From Methanosuratincolales archaeon (GTDB lineage Archaea; Thermoproteota; Methanomethylicia; Methanomethylicales; Methanomethylicaceae): DNA of 36,732 bases. Made by a program: the position numbers and the translations under genes. Of the stretch, positions 17,455-29,042 are shown in pieces (the first letter of the stretch is position 1; each line of letters starts with the position of its first letter). A model generated the notes under the pieces. The model saw nothing but the letters and a program-made list of their open reading frames with translations. It had not been told where the DNA came from and did not search any database. The DNA lies in assembly GCA_014361445.1 (NCBI GenBank), contig JACIVQ010000010.1, forward strand, positions 1 through 36,732, given 5' to 3'.

Positions 17455-17942
17455 TAACTTTCTTGAGGTTGATGTTGCAAGGTGCTTACCGAAATTTTGT
17501 TAGAATAGTGCTGAAGGCAGACAGAGCCACGAGCTTGGAGATACGAAATAAGGTTCTGACACTCTCTGTCCCTGCATGGGAGACTGTTTTGGACGAGATG
17601 TGTATAGGTTGTGCTGGATGCGCTAAAGTCTGCCCGACCCAAGCAATAACCATGGTTAAGCTAGAGAAGCCGGTGGAGATTGCTGAGGGTTACATGCGTG
17701 AGCAGGTCCCTCGCATAGACCTCACGAAATGCATATTCTGTCTCAACTGTCACGATTTCTGCCCCATATACTCTGTCTTTGGCGAGGCTGCGCCTATACA
17801 TGCAAGGGATGTGGGGAGCCCCAAGCTCACTCTCCAAGAAATCTTAAAGAAGCCGATAAGGGCCCCCCCTGAGAAAATTGAGGAACTCAAGAAGCTGATT
17901 CCGCCAGAGACCGTTGAATTCCTAAGAGGAGGTAGGAAGTGA
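17451..17942 (+). CDS. ehbL: 2x[4Fe-4S] NuoI-like subunit (EhbL-like)
   Basis: [12 protein letters not shown] and [12 protein letters not shown]; located immediately before the small hydrogenase subunit. Confidence 0.78.
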   Translation: MITFLRLMLQGAYRNFVRIVLKADRATSLEIRNKVLTLSVPAWETVLDEMCIGCAGCAKVCPTQAITMVKLEKPVEIAEGYMREQVPRIDLTKCIFCLNCHDFCPIYSVFGEAAPIHARDVGSPKLTLQEILKKPIRAPPEKIEELKKLIPPETVEFLRGGRK

Positions 17943-18391
17943 TGGGCTTAAAGGCTACTGCTAGGAAAAATGCCATACACGCTATGCTGATTTATGCCGT
18001 TGGTTGTAACGGCTGCGACATAGAAGTATTGAATGCCCTTTTGTCTCCAAGATACGACTTGGAGCAGTACAGAGTACTTTTGACTTGGAACCCTAGGGAA
18101 GCTGACGTGCTGATCGTGACTGGATGCGTACCATGGCAGATGGTGGAACCCCTCAAAAAGTTATATGAGATGGTGCCGGAGCCCAAGGCCGTAGTAGCCG
18201 TGGGATCTTGCGCAATTAATGGGAACGTGTTTAAGAATATGGTTGGTGAAATCGGCGTAAATGAAGAAGTAGCAGGTCCAGTCGAGAATATTATCCCAGT
18301 GGATGTTAAGGTTCCGGGCTGTGCCCCAAGGCCTGAGGATATAATCGCTGGGGCGGTAAAAGGTGTACCCAAACTCATGGAGGCGCCATAA
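17939..18391 (+). CDS. ehbM: [NiFe] hydrogenase small subunit (NuoB-like, EhbM)
   Basis: [16 protein letters not shown]...VTGCVPWQM...[10 protein letters not shown]...[12 protein letters not shown]. Confidence 0.9.
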   Translation: MMGLKATARKNAIHAMLIYAVGCNGCDIEVLNALLSPRYDLEQYRVLLTWNPREADVLIVTGCVPWQMVEPLKKLYEMVPEPKAVVAVGSCAINGNVFKNMVGEIGVNEEVAGPVENIIPVDVKVPGCAPRPEDIIAGAVKGVPKLMEAP

Positions 18392-18392
18392 A

Positions 18393-19574
18393 ATGACCGA
18401 AAGATCGAAAGACGTTGTCGTTGAGAAGGAGCTTTCATTTGGTCCAGTGCACCCTGCATTGATTGAGCCTTTCAGGATTAGGCTCTTTGTGAACGATGAG
18501 ATCGTTGAGGACTGCGAGTTGACAATAAACATGGCACATAGAGGTGTTGAGCGGCTACTCGAGGGGCTACCCGTAGAGAGGGCCTTACTAATCACAGAAA
18601 GGGTCTGTGGGATATGCTCTAATGTGCATGCTTGGAACTCCGTTAGGGTCATTGAATCAGGTCTAAATATTAAAGTCCCTGAGAGGGCAAACTACATCAG
18701 GGTACTTATCAATGAAGTTCAGCGTATCGCGAGCCATCTGATATTCTTTGGACACGCATTTGAGGTTCTTGGTCATGAGACATTCTCTATGCGCTCCTTC
18801 CTGCTCAGGGAGGTCTTTATGGATCTTATGGCATACATAGGTGGTAACAGGGTCATGCCCTCAGTTCCGGTTATTGGGGGGATAAGACCAAGGGCCGACC
18901 TCACCGAATCACTAAAAAGGGTCATTCTGGAAAGGGTTGATGATTTTGAGAAGAAGTATTTGGAGTTCGTTCAGAGAGTTCTAGCAGACCCCCTTGTAAT
19001 GTCGAGGCTGACAGGGGTCGGTCTACTCTCAAAGGACGAGGCTATCAAATACCATGCCACAGGACCAACTGGCAGGTCTTCAGGTTGGGATTATGACGTC
19101 AGAAGGATGATGTATGAGTACAAGCCTTTCGATTTCAATGTAATCGTCCTCACCGAGGGCGATAACAAGGCGAGGGTAGTCCAGAGAGCTCTTGAGGTAA
19201 TAGAGAGCCTGAAGATCATCCGCCAAGTGGTGAAGAACCTCCCCGAGGGACCCATTGTCAATAGGGACTGGGTACCTGGAAAGATGGACTTCACCACCAT
19301 GTACTTCGAGACCTTTAGAGGGGAACTTATGCACTCCTATGGTCTCGATTCCCAGGGACTAATTCGGAACTACAAAATACGGACCCCCACACCCACCAAC
19401 TTGGCTGCTATGGAGAAGGCCTGCATAGGCGACCATGTGACAGATGCGGTCTTAACAATAGCGAGTTGCGACCCATGTCTCACATGTTGTAATCGCGTCG
19501 AGGTAATAGAGTCTGGCAAAACAAGGATCATGAGCGATATTGAAATTGTGAGAAAGTATGGATGGAGGCGGTAG
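18393..19574 (+). CDS. ehbN: [NiFe] hydrogenase large subunit (EhbN), catalytic cysteines intact
   Basis: GPVHPALIEPFR; RVCGICSNVHAWNSVRVIE; CDPCLTCCNRVEVIE. ATG at 18393 chosen over the listed 18363 start. Confidence 0.92.
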   Translation: MTERSKDVVVEKELSFGPVHPALIEPFRIRLFVNDEIVEDCELTINMAHRGVERLLEGLPVERALLITERVCGICSNVHAWNSVRVIESGLNIKVPERANYIRVLINEVQRIASHLIFFGHAFEVLGHETFSMRSFLLREVFMDLMAYIGGNRVMPSVPVIGGIRPRADLTESLKRVILERVDDFEKKYLEFVQRVLADPLVMSRLTGVGLLSKDEAIKYHATGPTGRSSGWDYDVRRMMYEYKPFDFNVIVLTEGDNKARVVQRALEVIESLKIIRQVVKNLPEGPIVNRDWVPGKMDFTTMYFETFRGELMHSYGLDSQGLIRNYKIRTPTPTNLAAMEKACIGDHVTDAVLTIASCDPCLTCCNRVEVIESGKTRIMSDIEIVRKYGWRR

Positions 19575-19575
19575 T

Positions 19576-20619
19576 ATGGATCCGATGTTATTTATCGCTG
19601 GGATTATCCTTTCGTCAATAATTGCCACAATAATTGCGGTACTTTACTCGCTGGTCCTTCCTGGAATTGAGAGAAAACTCCAAGCGAGGGTCCAGCAGAG
19701 GATCGGTCCGCCAGTCCTGACTCCTGGCTGGTGGGCAGTCCTAAAGTTCTGGTATAAAGGAAAAGCTGAACCTATCGCACAGATGCCTCTCTTCTACAAG
19801 TCCTTAATCTGGCTCGGCATAACAATAGTCCTCCTGCTATTCCTTTTCTCAACCCCCTACTGGTGGGTTGTTTTGGGATGGGGTAGCGTCCTTGGAATTG
19901 CAGGATTTCTCAAACTAGAGGAAGTTCTGTACGTCCTCATGGGCTCACAGTCCCAATCAATTCTGACCACATCTATGCCTATAAACGATCTAGTGAAGGG
20001 TGCAAAGATCAAGGGCATTTTGAGAGAGTTTGTGGAGCAACACTCGGCCGAGCGAGCCCTGAAGATGATGGCAATAGGCTCGCTACCGCTCTACATCGCA
20101 CTGCTGGTGCCTTTCGTAGCTGCTAGGAGTGGCATGATCTCTGACGTTATCAGGGTACAGAACCCTGTCTACTTCGCTTCCTCTTGGTTCTCTTTACCCT
20201 TACCATCAAACCCCGTTATCCTCACGGTCCCAGGTTTTCTTGCAGCGGTTGTGTACTTTGTGGGGTATCTGATACTCTTGAACGAAAGACCATTCAACAT
20301 CCTCAAAGCAAAGATAGACGTCATAGAGGGAGGAGTTCTTGAATATGCTTCAAAACTCAGAGCTGGCTATTACCTTATGCGTAACCTCCTCCTGTTTGCC
20401 CTCTCGAGCATCTTTGTCACCCTGTTTATCGGGATTCCCTTCGATCCTTTCATGCCACTTTGCCTCATCCTGAACATGATCCTCAGTCTTATATTACCCA
20501 TCGCGATGGCAATATTGGTTGCTTTCTCCCCAATTCTCACTTTTAGGCAGATCTATCCAGCAACCGTTGGTCTCTCTGCTCTGGGGGTTCTTGCTTTGAT
20601 CCTTTCTGTGAGTTTGTAG
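19576..20619 (+). CDS. ehbO: energy-converting hydrogenase membrane anchor (NuoH-like, EhbO)
   Basis: LPGIERKLQARVQQRIGPPVLTPGWWAVLKFWYKGKAEPIAQ; LLNERPFNILKAKIDVIEGGVLEYASKLRAGYY. Confidence 0.9.
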   Translation: MDPMLFIAGIILSSIIATIIAVLYSLVLPGIERKLQARVQQRIGPPVLTPGWWAVLKFWYKGKAEPIAQMPLFYKSLIWLGITIVLLLFLFSTPYWWVVLGWGSVLGIAGFLKLEEVLYVLMGSQSQSILTTSMPINDLVKGAKIKGILREFVEQHSAERALKMMAIGSLPLYIALLVPFVAARSGMISDVIRVQNPVYFASSWFSLPLPSNPVILTVPGFLAAVVYFVGYLILLNERPFNILKAKIDVIEGGVLEYASKLRAGYYLMRNLLLFALSSIFVTLFIGIPFDPFMPLCLILNMILSLILPIAMAILVAFSPILTFRQIYPATVGLSALGVLALILSVSL

Positions 20620-20630
20620 GAGGTGTTCTC

Positions 20631-20894
20631 ATGCCTAAACTCGTCATACGTCCTAAACACGTGATAACCCTTGGCGGTTATGTTGTAGAATATAGGGCCA
20701 ACCTGCCCTACAGGGATTACGTCGTCGGGAACCCATTTGACGAACCTGTAAAGATAGAGGCACCCATATACTCAATAGAGGGCATAAAGGCCCTTCAAGA
20801 TCTCGGTCTTGTTGTGGAGCCTGTCGCAAAGTACGATAGGCTAACAGAAAAACTAAAGAAGGTAAAAGCTCTTATAGGATCTGAAACCCAGTAA
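20631..20894 (+). CDS. ehbP: EhbP-like small protein
   Basis: LVIRPKHVITLGGYVVEYRANLPYRDYVVGNPFDEPVKIEAPIYSIEGIKALQDLGLVVEPVAKYDRL; position after EhbO. Confidence 0.65.
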   Translation: MPKLVIRPKHVITLGGYVVEYRANLPYRDYVVGNPFDEPVKIEAPIYSIEGIKALQDLGLVVEPVAKYDRLTEKLKKVKALIGSETQ

Positions 20895-20913
20895 TATAAT
20901 AAAGTGATAATCA

Positions 20914-21213
20914 ATGAAGATCTTGTTCATCGGAGACGGCACTCTATCACAGGGATACAGCCTCTCAGGAGTTAAGGGCATTCCTGTCTCGTCAAAAGAA
21001 GACTTTTTGTCGTCCCTTGAGAGTGCATTGAAGATGGATGATGTAGGAGTAATTTTGGTTGACAGCGACTACTCCTCAATGGCTCGGGAAGTCATCTCAT
21101 CCTTGAAGATCAAGCAGGTCTTACCGGTCATAATGGAAGTACCAGGGAGGAAAACCTCTGCGGAGGTCGATCTTAAGTCGATAATAAGTCGGATGATGGG
21201 TGTCAAGGCATGA
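20914..21213 (+). CDS. atpF: A-type ATP synthase subunit F
   Basis: KILFIGDGTLSQGYSLSGV...DDVGVILVDSDYSSMAREV...LPVIMEVPG. Confidence 0.85.
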   Translation: MKILFIGDGTLSQGYSLSGVKGIPVSSKEDFLSSLESALKMDDVGVILVDSDYSSMAREVISSLKIKQVLPVIMEVPGRKTSAEVDLKSIISRMMGVKA

Positions 21214-21824
21214 GTCAAGAACCATCATTGGAGTCGCAGGTCGATGCCTTCAGGAAGATGGTGGATAAAATATTCGATGAAGCAAAATCCAAGGCTATGT
21301 CGGTTCTTAACGAAGCCGCAGAGAGGGTTGCAAGTCTATTGGAAGAGTCTCAGAGGTTTTCTATTACCAGATCCCAGGAGATCCTCTCAGCTTACCGAGA
21401 GAAGGCTGAGATAGAGTCTCGGAAGGAGATCTCGAGATCTGAAGTCGAGGCACGCATGCACCTCTTGAATTTGAGGGAGTATTATGTTGAGAGGGCCTTT
21501 CAAGAGGCCCGCGCAAAACTCCTTGCTTATTGTGATACTGATGAGTACCTCTCAGACCTAATCACCAACCTGAAAAAACTCTCAAAAACCGTCCCTGTTG
21601 GGGAGATATTGATGAGGAAGAGGGACATAAAACTGATTGGTCGTGATAACCTCAAGAAGATCTTTGGGGGCGATTTGAATATAAAGGCACACCCCATCGA
21701 GATAGGGGGCTTCATCATGGTCTCAGCGGATAAAAAAATAGTCTTAGACAGAACCTTTGAGAATATCCTGAGCAGTGAAAGGCAGAGACTGCGATCGAGG
21801 GTTGCCTCCATACTATTTGGGTGA
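21210..21824 (+). CDS. atpE: A-type ATP synthase subunit E
   Basis: Amphipathic helical N-terminus, C-terminal [39 protein letters not shown]. Confidence 0.9.
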   Translation: MSQEPSLESQVDAFRKMVDKIFDEAKSKAMSVLNEAAERVASLLEESQRFSITRSQEILSAYREKAEIESRKEISRSEVEARMHLLNLREYYVERAFQEARAKLLAYCDTDEYLSDLITNLKKLSKTVPVGEILMRKRDIKLIGRDNLKKIFGGDLNIKAHPIEIGGFIMVSADKKIVLDRTFENILSSERQRLRSRVASILFG

Positions 21825-21829
21825 TCTTT

Positions 21830-23593
21830 ATGGCAAAGATCGGTAGGATCGTAAGAATAACCGGTCCTGTTGTCCAGGCTGAGGGTGTTGCCGGTCTAGA
21901 GATGCATGAACTTACCATGGTAGGTAATGAGGAGCTGATAGGTGAGGTCGTAAGAGTAGAAGGGAAGATGGCCACAATCCAAGTCTATGAGGATACGGCC
22001 GGTCTGAAGCTGGGCGAACCTGTGAAAGGCTCTGGGATGCCCCTTGCTGTGGAGTTGGGTCCAGGTCTCTTACAGAGTATCTTTGATGGCATACAGCGCC
22101 CATTGACAGTTATAAGAGATGCTACTGGTGATTTTGTCAAGAGGGGGGTTAAAGCTTCCGCTCTTCCAAGGGACAGAAAGTGGCACTTCGTCCCTTTGAA
22201 AAAGAGGGGCGAATACGTTGCCCCTGGAACCATAATAGGTAAGGTCCAGGAGACGCCACTTTTGGAGCACCGGATACTGGTGCCGCCGAACAGGGAGGGA
22301 AAAATTGAATTTATCGCCGAGGAGGGCGAATACACAATAGAAGACTGCATAGCTAAACTTTCGAGGGGGGAAGAGACTTATGAACTCAAAATGTACCATA
22401 AATGGCCCGTAAGAAAGCCGCGCCCTTACATCGAACGCTTAGAACCCTCAGAGCCTGTAATAACTGGTCAGAGGATTATTGACATGTTCTTCCCTGTTGC
22501 AAAGGGCGGGGCAGTCAGCATACCTGGCGGGTTTGGTACAGGTAAAACGATAACATCCCACCAATTGGCAGCGTGGTCAGACTGCGAGGTGATTATATAT
22601 ATAGGATGTGGCGAACGCGGCAACGAGATGACTGAGGTACTCATCAACTTCCCAGAATGGAAGGATCCAAGGAGCGGCAGACCGCTTATGGAGAGGACTG
22701 TCCTGATAGCGAACACAAGCAACATGCCCGTTGCGGCGAGGGAGGCCAGCATATATACGGGTGTGACAATCGCAGAATACTTCAGAGATATGGGATATAA
22801 CGTTGGTGTAATGGCAGATTCGACCAGCCGTTGGGCTGAAGCACTTAGGGAGATCTCAGGCAGGCTGGAGGAGATGCCTGCTGAGGAGGGTTACCCTTCA
22901 TACCTTGCATCAAGATTGGGAGAATTTTATGAGCGAGCCGGCAAGGTGAAATCTCTAAGCGGGCTTTACGGATCTGTAACTTTAGTGGGGGCTGTCTCTC
23001 CTCCTGGTGGTGACTTCTCCGAACCCGTAACCGTTCACACAAAGAGGTTTGTGAGGGCGTTTTGGGCACTGGACAGCGCCCTGGCCAGCATGCGCCATTA
23101 TCCTGCGATAAACTGGTTGACCTCCTACTCCGAGTATATAGACTATGTGGAGAAGTGGTGGAACGAGAGGACTAACGGAAGATGGAAGGAGCTCCGTATC
23201 AAAGCGTTGGACATCCTAAAAAAGGAAGACGACCTCAAAGAAGTCATACGTTTGGTTGGGATAGAATCCCTGCCTGAGACGGAGAAACTTATAATGGAGA
23301 CCGCGAGGCTCCTCAGGGAGGGCTTCTTACAACAGAATGCCTACGATCCCGTAGACACATATTCCTCCCCAGAGAAGCAGTTCAAACTTCTGTCCGCAAT
23401 CCTTGCATTCCATGAGATCTCTCTTAAGGCTATCTCAAAGGGGGTACCTGTCTCAAAGATCTCCTCGCTACCTTCTGTCACAGATTTAGCTAAGCTCAGG
23501 ATGTCTGTGCCAAACGAGAAGGCGGACGAGATAGATCGCTTCTTGGATAGAGTTCAGGCTGATATTAAAAGACTGGCTGGTGAGGGGGTCTAA
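21830..23593 (+). CDS. atpA: A-type ATP synthase catalytic subunit A
   Basis: [16 protein letters not shown]-loop [54 protein letters not shown]. Confidence 0.98.
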   Translation: MAKIGRIVRITGPVVQAEGVAGLEMHELTMVGNEELIGEVVRVEGKMATIQVYEDTAGLKLGEPVKGSGMPLAVELGPGLLQSIFDGIQRPLTVIRDATGDFVKRGVKASALPRDRKWHFVPLKKRGEYVAPGTIIGKVQETPLLEHRILVPPNREGKIEFIAEEGEYTIEDCIAKLSRGEETYELKMYHKWPVRKPRPYIERLEPSEPVITGQRIIDMFFPVAKGGAVSIPGGFGTGKTITSHQLAAWSDCEVIIYIGCGERGNEMTEVLINFPEWKDPRSGRPLMERTVLIANTSNMPVAAREASIYTGVTIAEYFRDMGYNVGVMADSTSRWAEALREISGRLEEMPAEEGYPSYLASRLGEFYERAGKVKSLSGLYGSVTLVGAVSPPGGDFSEPVTVHTKRFVRAFWALDSALASMRHYPAINWLTSYSEYIDYVEKWWNERTNGRWKELRIKALDILKKEDDLKEVIRLVGIESLPETEKLIMETARLLREGFLQQNAYDPVDTYSSPEKQFKLLSAILAFHEISLKAISKGVPVSKISSLPSVTDLAKLRMSVPNEKADEIDRFLDRVQADIKRLAGEGV

Positions 23594-24973
23594 ATGAGCA
23601 TTAGTGTTGAATACAGAAGCGTTCAGAAGATAAGTGGCCCTCTGATCTTCGTGGAGGGTGTAACTGATGTAGGTTTTAATGAACTGGTAGAAGTGAGGGA
23701 CGCAGAGGGAGGTCTGAGGAGGGGGAGGGTGCTCGAGATAAACAGAGGGGTGGCTGCGGTTGAGGTCTTCGAGGGGACAACTGGTTTGTCCACCACATCC
23801 ACTTCAGTCCGTTTCCTCGGCAAACCTCTTACCATACCGCTCTCTACTGAAATGTTGGGCAGGGTCTTTAACGGACTCGGAGAGCCCATAGATGGTGGAC
23901 CCGCTCCCTTCACGGAAGAGTACAGGGATGTTAACGGTCTTCCAATGAACCCCTTCTCTAGGGACTACCCTACACAGTTCATACAGACCGGTATCTCTGC
24001 TATCGATGGTATGGACACATTGGTTAGGGGGCAGAAACTTCCCATATTCTCTGGTTCTGGTCTGCCCCACAACCTCCTCGCAACTCAAATTGCCAGACAG
24101 GCAACGATTGTTGGTGAGGAAGTGAGTTTTGCAGTAGTATTTGTTGCTATGGGAATTAAGCACGACGAGGCTGCTTTCTTCAAAAGGAGCTTCGAAGAGT
24201 CTGGGGCTCTTAAGAACTCTGCGATCTTCCTTAATCTGGCGGATGACCCACCAGTAGAGCGTTTAGTCACCCCAAGGAGCGCACTCACGCTAGCAGAGTA
24301 CCTCGCATTTGAGCAAGATATGCATGTTTTGGTGATCTTGACGGACATGACAAACTACGCAGAGGCGCTGCGGGAGATAAGCGCCGCTAGGGAGGAGGTT
24401 CCCAGCAGGAAGGGATACCCGGGTTACATGTACAGCGACTTAGCCTCGATATACGAGCGCGCCGGCAGGATCAAGGGAAAGAAAGGCAGCATAACCCAGA
24501 TGCCGGTGCTAACAATGCCGAACGACGACATCACCCACCCAATCCCCGATCTGACTGGGTACATCACCGAGGGTCAGATCGTTTTGGATAGGGATCTGCA
24601 CAGGCGGGGGATTTATCCTCCAATAAACATCCTACCAAGCCTGTCCAGGTTGATGAAAGACGGCATTGGTAAAGGAAAGACGCGCGAAGATCACGGTCCA
24701 GTCGCCAGCCAACTTTACTCGGCATACGCAAGGGCTCAAGAGTTAAGGTCGCTCAGTGCGATAATAGGCGAGGAGGGTTTGACTGAAAAAGACCGCGCCT
24801 ATCTACGCTTCGGAGACAGCTTTGAACGGAACTTCCTGAGCCAAGGTATTGACGAAAACCGGAGCCTAGAGAGAACCCTGGAACTCGCATGGGAGCAGCT
24901 CTCACTCCTGCCAGAGTCTGAGCTCACAAGAATACCAGATCGGTTCATAAAGATCTACTACAAAAGGTCGTGA
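23594..24973 (+). CDS. atpB: A-type ATP synthase subunit B
   Basis: [91 protein letters not shown]. Confidence 0.98.
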   Translation: MSISVEYRSVQKISGPLIFVEGVTDVGFNELVEVRDAEGGLRRGRVLEINRGVAAVEVFEGTTGLSTTSTSVRFLGKPLTIPLSTEMLGRVFNGLGEPIDGGPAPFTEEYRDVNGLPMNPFSRDYPTQFIQTGISAIDGMDTLVRGQKLPIFSGSGLPHNLLATQIARQATIVGEEVSFAVVFVAMGIKHDEAAFFKRSFEESGALKNSAIFLNLADDPPVERLVTPRSALTLAEYLAFEQDMHVLVILTDMTNYAEALREISAAREEVPSRKGYPGYMYSDLASIYERAGRIKGKKGSITQMPVLTMPNDDITHPIPDLTGYITEGQIVLDRDLHRRGIYPPINILPSLSRLMKDGIGKGKTREDHGPVASQLYSAYARAQELRSLSAIIGEEGLTEKDRAYLRFGDSFERNFLSQGIDENRSLERTLELAWEQLSLLPESELTRIPDRFIKIYYKRS

Positions 24974-24979
24974 GCCCCG

Positions 24980-25612
24980 TTGTCCATGAGGGTAGCACCC
25001 TCAAAAATGAACCTTATACGGTTCAAACGGACCCTTGCTTTTCTCAGAAGGGCACACGACCTGTTGGAGGAGAAGCGCGAGATCCTTCTCTTAGAAGTGA
25101 ACAGGAGGATAGGCGAAGCTACAAAGCTCAGGTCTCAGGTAAATGAGCAGTTACGCGAGGCCTACGAGTTGCTAGATGCCGCGAGCGTGGTTGTTGGGAC
25201 AAAAGAGATGAGCCTCATAAGCAGGACTCCTCGATTTTTTTACGATTTATCGGTCTCGAAGAAGAAGATCATGGGGGTTTCTGTACTTTCGTTGGAGCCA
25301 TCAAAAAGATTTAATCCGGTGACTTACGGGATATCAAAACCGACCGTACTTTTGGACCAGTTTATAGAGAAGTTTGACGCGGTCCTGCCTTTAATTGTCA
25401 GGCTAGCCGAGCTGGAGAGCGCGCTAATAAGGCTCGTCGAGGAAGTCAAGAAGACCCAACACAGGATAAACGCTCTGGAACAGTTTTTAATTCCTAGGTA
25501 CCAGAGTATGGTATCAATGATCTCTGCGATCTTAGAGGAGAGAGACCGAGAAGAATTCGTGAGGGTTAAAAAAGTGAAGACCCTATTAGAAAAAAAGGCA
25601 AGGCAGGTGTAG
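24980..25612 (+). CDS. atpD: A-type ATP synthase subunit D
   Basis: VAPSKMNLIRFKRTLAFLRRAHDLLEEKREIL; C-terminal RINALEQFLIPRYQSMVSMISAILEERDREEFVRVKKVKTLL. Confidence 0.95.
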   Translation: MSMRVAPSKMNLIRFKRTLAFLRRAHDLLEEKREILLLEVNRRIGEATKLRSQVNEQLREAYELLDAASVVVGTKEMSLISRTPRFFYDLSVSKKKIMGVSVLSLEPSKRFNPVTYGISKPTVLLDQFIEKFDAVLPLIVRLAELESALIRLVEEVKKTQHRINALEQFLIPRYQSMVSMISAILEERDREEFVRVKKVKTLLEKKARQV

Positions 25613-25615
25613 CGT

Positions 25616-25751
25616 ATGGGTGATGATTTTGTTGAGCAAATAAAGTTTTTGTACGAGTCTAAAAGGTCTGAAATTAAAAAGGAGATTAATGAATCTCTCA
25701 TTAAGCTATCAAAAAGAATTGAAGAGAAGAAAGACGAAATATATAAGGAAG

Positions 25752-25759
<8 letters not shown>
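25616..25759 (+). CDS. 47-aa charged helical protein between atpD and atpK
   Basis: ATG at 25616, 3 nt after the atpD stop: MGDDFVEQIKFLYESKRSEIKKEINESLIKLSKRIEEKKDEIYKEVL*. Absent from the supplied ORF track. Confidence 0.55.
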
Positions 25760-26170
<411 letters not shown>

Positions 26171-26184
26171 TCTGGGTGTCTTTG

Positions 26185-28098
26185 ATGTTGCGCCCAGAGC
26201 GGATGTCGAAGACTACCTTACTTTTCTTAAAAAGCGACACAGAAGAGGTACTGGATTCTCTTAACAAGCAAGGTGCCTTCCACATAACTATTAAAAGTGG
26301 TGATACAACATCCGATGTTTTGAGTAGGGTCTCTACCCTAATGAATCGAATTGATGTCCTGATTGAGCAATCTAGGGCGATCTCCGGACTGTCCGAACTA
26401 CCCTCCCCACAAATTTTTCCGTTCGAAGCACATGACTGGCCCTCTTTTTTACAAGCTGTAGAAAAAGAAGTCGAGGGTTATGAAAACAGGATTAAAGAAA
26501 TTGATCTCTCTATAAAAACCGAGGAGAGGTTTAAATCCTTTATCAGCCTATGGTCTCCATTTATTGAGGGATTAAAAAAAACATTATCCATCGAAACATT
26601 CCCCGCTTTTAAAAGACTTTCTTTTCTAACCTTGTACCAGAAAGAACTCCGCCCCACACCCCTCTCTTTATTGCTCCCACACCCATCTCTGGTGCTGACC
26701 GTCGCCTCAAAACCTGCAATGGTTTTAGTAGTTTTTCTCAAAGAAGATTTTGATAAAATAAGACGCGCAGCAGAAGAGGCTGGCTACGCTCAGATGCCTA
26801 TCTTAGAGGACATGCCTGAAGACTTTAAAGAGATACCAAAGGTAATGGAATCTGCTGAAAAAAAGCTAAAAGAGCTATCTTTAAAGAACGAAGAATTTCG
26901 GCGCTCATTTATGGCCTCATTACCTAGGCTGCTTTATCTCAAGGGGCTTTTGTCCGATGCCAATTCTTTAATTACAATAAGAGAAGGCGCCACTTTTGAG
27001 AAGCGATGGATGATCCTTGAGGGGTATGTCCCTAGCAAGAATTTACCATCTTTAATTAGTGATCTCCAAGCTCGTGTCAATGGACGCATAGTCTTCTCTT
27101 CAAAAGAGGAGCACTCGTCCTCACAAGTACCGGTCATGTTTAGGTACCCAAAGTTCTTTAAATTATTTGAAAGCATCACGAACCTATACGGCACCCCATC
27201 TTATACCGAATTGAACCCGACGCCGATTCTGGCAATCACTTTCCCCTTCTTCTTTGGCCTCATGTTTGGAGATCTAGGTCATGGTTTGATGTTGGCTGCT
27301 TTGGGCTTTATCTTCTATAGATACACCAAATCCCTATCTAAGATCGGCATATTCCTAATGATCTGTGGGATTGCTGGCGCGATTGTTGGTGCTGCACTCT
27401 ATGGCGAAGCCTTTGGAAAACACATAGGTTACCACACTGTATTTTCTCCTGGAGAAGATCTGATGTCTCTTTTCAAATTCTCGCTCTACATAGGAGTGGC
27501 CCAGATCTCTTTGGGCCTAGCCCTCCTGATAATTAACAACTTGATACAAAAAAAGAAGGCAGACGCATTTCTAGTCAATGTACCAAAACTGCTTTTGTAC
27601 CTTCTTTTCATGTACGTCGTTTTCAATTTCGGCCTTAACATAAACCAGTGGTTCACCGGTCCAATTTTCTACATACTCGGTCCAGCAATCTTTATGTTAA
27701 TTGGCAAACCTATATGGGCGCTCATAAAACACGGTAGGAAGGAGTTTCTATCTGTCTTCGGAGAAATTGGATTCGAAGTGTTCGACACTATGATCCGTTT
27801 CGTCTCGAATACAGTATCATATCTGAGGATCTTCGCCATGGTAATGGCCCACATTCAACTAACTGCAGTATTTTACAGCCTTGGTACTATAGCTGGCGAA
27901 GGGATGGTGGGGATGATCTTCTCTGCTATAATGGCCGCCCTCGGCAATATCTTTGTTGTGTTGCTAGAGGGGGTTTTGGTTCTAGCACAGGACCTGAGGC
28001 TTCACTTCTATGAGTGGTTCAGCAAATTCTACGAGGACGGCGGTGTCAGATTTTCGCCATTTAGGCTAACATTTGGAGTGCCTATCATTAAAAGATAG
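26185..28098 (+). CDS. atpI: A-type ATP synthase subunit I (a)
   Basis: LRPERMSKTTLLFL N-terminus (ATG at 26185); C-terminal FPFFFGLMFGDLGHGLMLAALG, FDTMIRFVSNTVSYLRIFAMVMAHIQL. Confidence 0.92.
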   Translation: MLRPERMSKTTLLFLKSDTEEVLDSLNKQGAFHITIKSGDTTSDVLSRVSTLMNRIDVLIEQSRAISGLSELPSPQIFPFEAHDWPSFLQAVEKEVEGYENRIKEIDLSIKTEERFKSFISLWSPFIEGLKKTLSIETFPAFKRLSFLTLYQKELRPTPLSLLLPHPSLVLTVASKPAMVLVVFLKEDFDKIRRAAEEAGYAQMPILEDMPEDFKEIPKVMESAEKKLKELSLKNEEFRRSFMASLPRLLYLKGLLSDANSLITIREGATFEKRWMILEGYVPSKNLPSLISDLQARVNGRIVFSSKEEHSSSQVPVMFRYPKFFKLFESITNLYGTPSYTELNPTPILAITFPFFFGLMFGDLGHGLMLAALGFIFYRYTKSLSKIGIFLMICGIAGAIVGAALYGEAFGKHIGYHTVFSPGEDLMSLFKFSLYIGVAQISLGLALLIINNLIQKKKADAFLVNVPKLLLYLLFMYVVFNFGLNINQWFTGPIFYILGPAIFMLIGKPIWALIKHGRKEFLSVFGEIGFEVFDTMIRFVSNTVSYLRIFAMVMAHIQLTAVFYSLGTIAGEGMVGMIFSAIMAALGNIFVVLLEGVLVLAQDLRLHFYEWFSKFYEDGGVRFSPFRLTFGVPIIKR

Positions 28099-28107
28099 GA
28101 TAAAAAC

Positions 28108-29031
28108 TCAAAACAGGAATTCTGATACGATCCTTCTCGGCTCGATCCCTCTGCTTATGCAGTTGGCTATTCTGATTATATTCATAACTTCAGTCTTTTT
28201 GAGCTCAAGATAACCTATAACGGCAGCCAAGTTTGTGTATCCACCATAGTATGCCCTAGTCAAAACCCCCCTTAAATCCCGCTCCAACTCTCTCTCTAGG
28301 GCCCTTAAATCTTCTTGAAATCCTCCACATCCCAAAGCTACAACTGCTTTCTTGACATCAGGAGCTTTAGCGGCTTCCCTTAGGAGTTTATAATTGAAGC
28401 GCCTCCCTTCAGGTATCAAAAGTTCCTCTAAAGCATCTCTTCTTATATCGTTCTTAATGCCCCTTATTATAGTAGTGAGATTAAACTCATCAACCTTCAG
28501 TCCAATGTATTCTGCAAGAACATCTGAAACCCCTTCCTTGCACTTCTTTAAAAACCTTCTCAACTTGAGTAATCTGCACCTTGTAAACGCCGAGACTATC
28601 AGCCCTGGGACTCCATATTTCTGGAAAATTCTCTCACTCTCTTTTATCTCCTCATCAAACCCCATTTGATGAAGTCTTGAGACAATATCTTTGTATTCCT
28701 TCTCCTTTTTTTCCATGAGGGCCTCTATAAGCTCCTGGGAAGCTTTCCCCTCCTCCATTTCCTGTTCCAACAGTCTGAGGATCCCTCCAGCTTTGGGAAG
28801 AACCTCTACAAACTCTTCTACCTCTTTGTGAAGAGCTTCAAACATGGCCTTCTCAAAACCCTCAAAGTTTAACGGCACACTTAAAGTTAGCAGGGATGGG
28901 TAGTCTTCTTTCAATTTATTAGTAATCTCTTTGAGATCTTTCGAGGATGCCAAATCTAGGATCTGCTGCTCAGAGAGGAGTCTTCCCTTCCTTGCGGCTG
29001 CCTTTACTACTGCGTAGGAGACCTCTTCCAA
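28108..29031 (-). CDS. atpC: A-type ATP synthase subunit C
   Basis: YAVVKAAARKGRLLSEQQILDLASSKDLKEITNKLKEDYP; EFNLTTIIRGIKNDI; EVMNIIRIANCISRGIEPRRIVSEF. Confidence 0.88.
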   Translation of the reverse strand: MEEVSYAVVKAAARKGRLLSEQQILDLASSKDLKEITNKLKEDYPSLLTLSVPLNFEGFEKAMFEALHKEVEEFVEVLPKAGGILRLLEQEMEEGKASQELIEALMEKKEKEYKDIVSRLHQMGFDEEIKESERIFQKYGVPGLIVSAFTRCRLLKLRRFLKKCKEGVSDVLAEYIGLKVDEFNLTTIIRGIKNDIRRDALEELLIPEGRRFNYKLLREAAKAPDVKKAVVALGCGGFQEDLRALERELERDLRGVLTRAYYGGYTNLAAVIGYLELKKTEVMNIIRIANCISRGIEPRRIVSEFLF

Positions 29032-29042
29032 AACTACTCCTC

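Noticed and set aside
17992-18652. Minus-strand ORFs (155 and 163 aa) opposite the hydrogenase small and large subunit genes
   Set aside because: The sense strand encodes diagnostic NuoB/NuoD-like motifs; antisense translations show no recognisable features.
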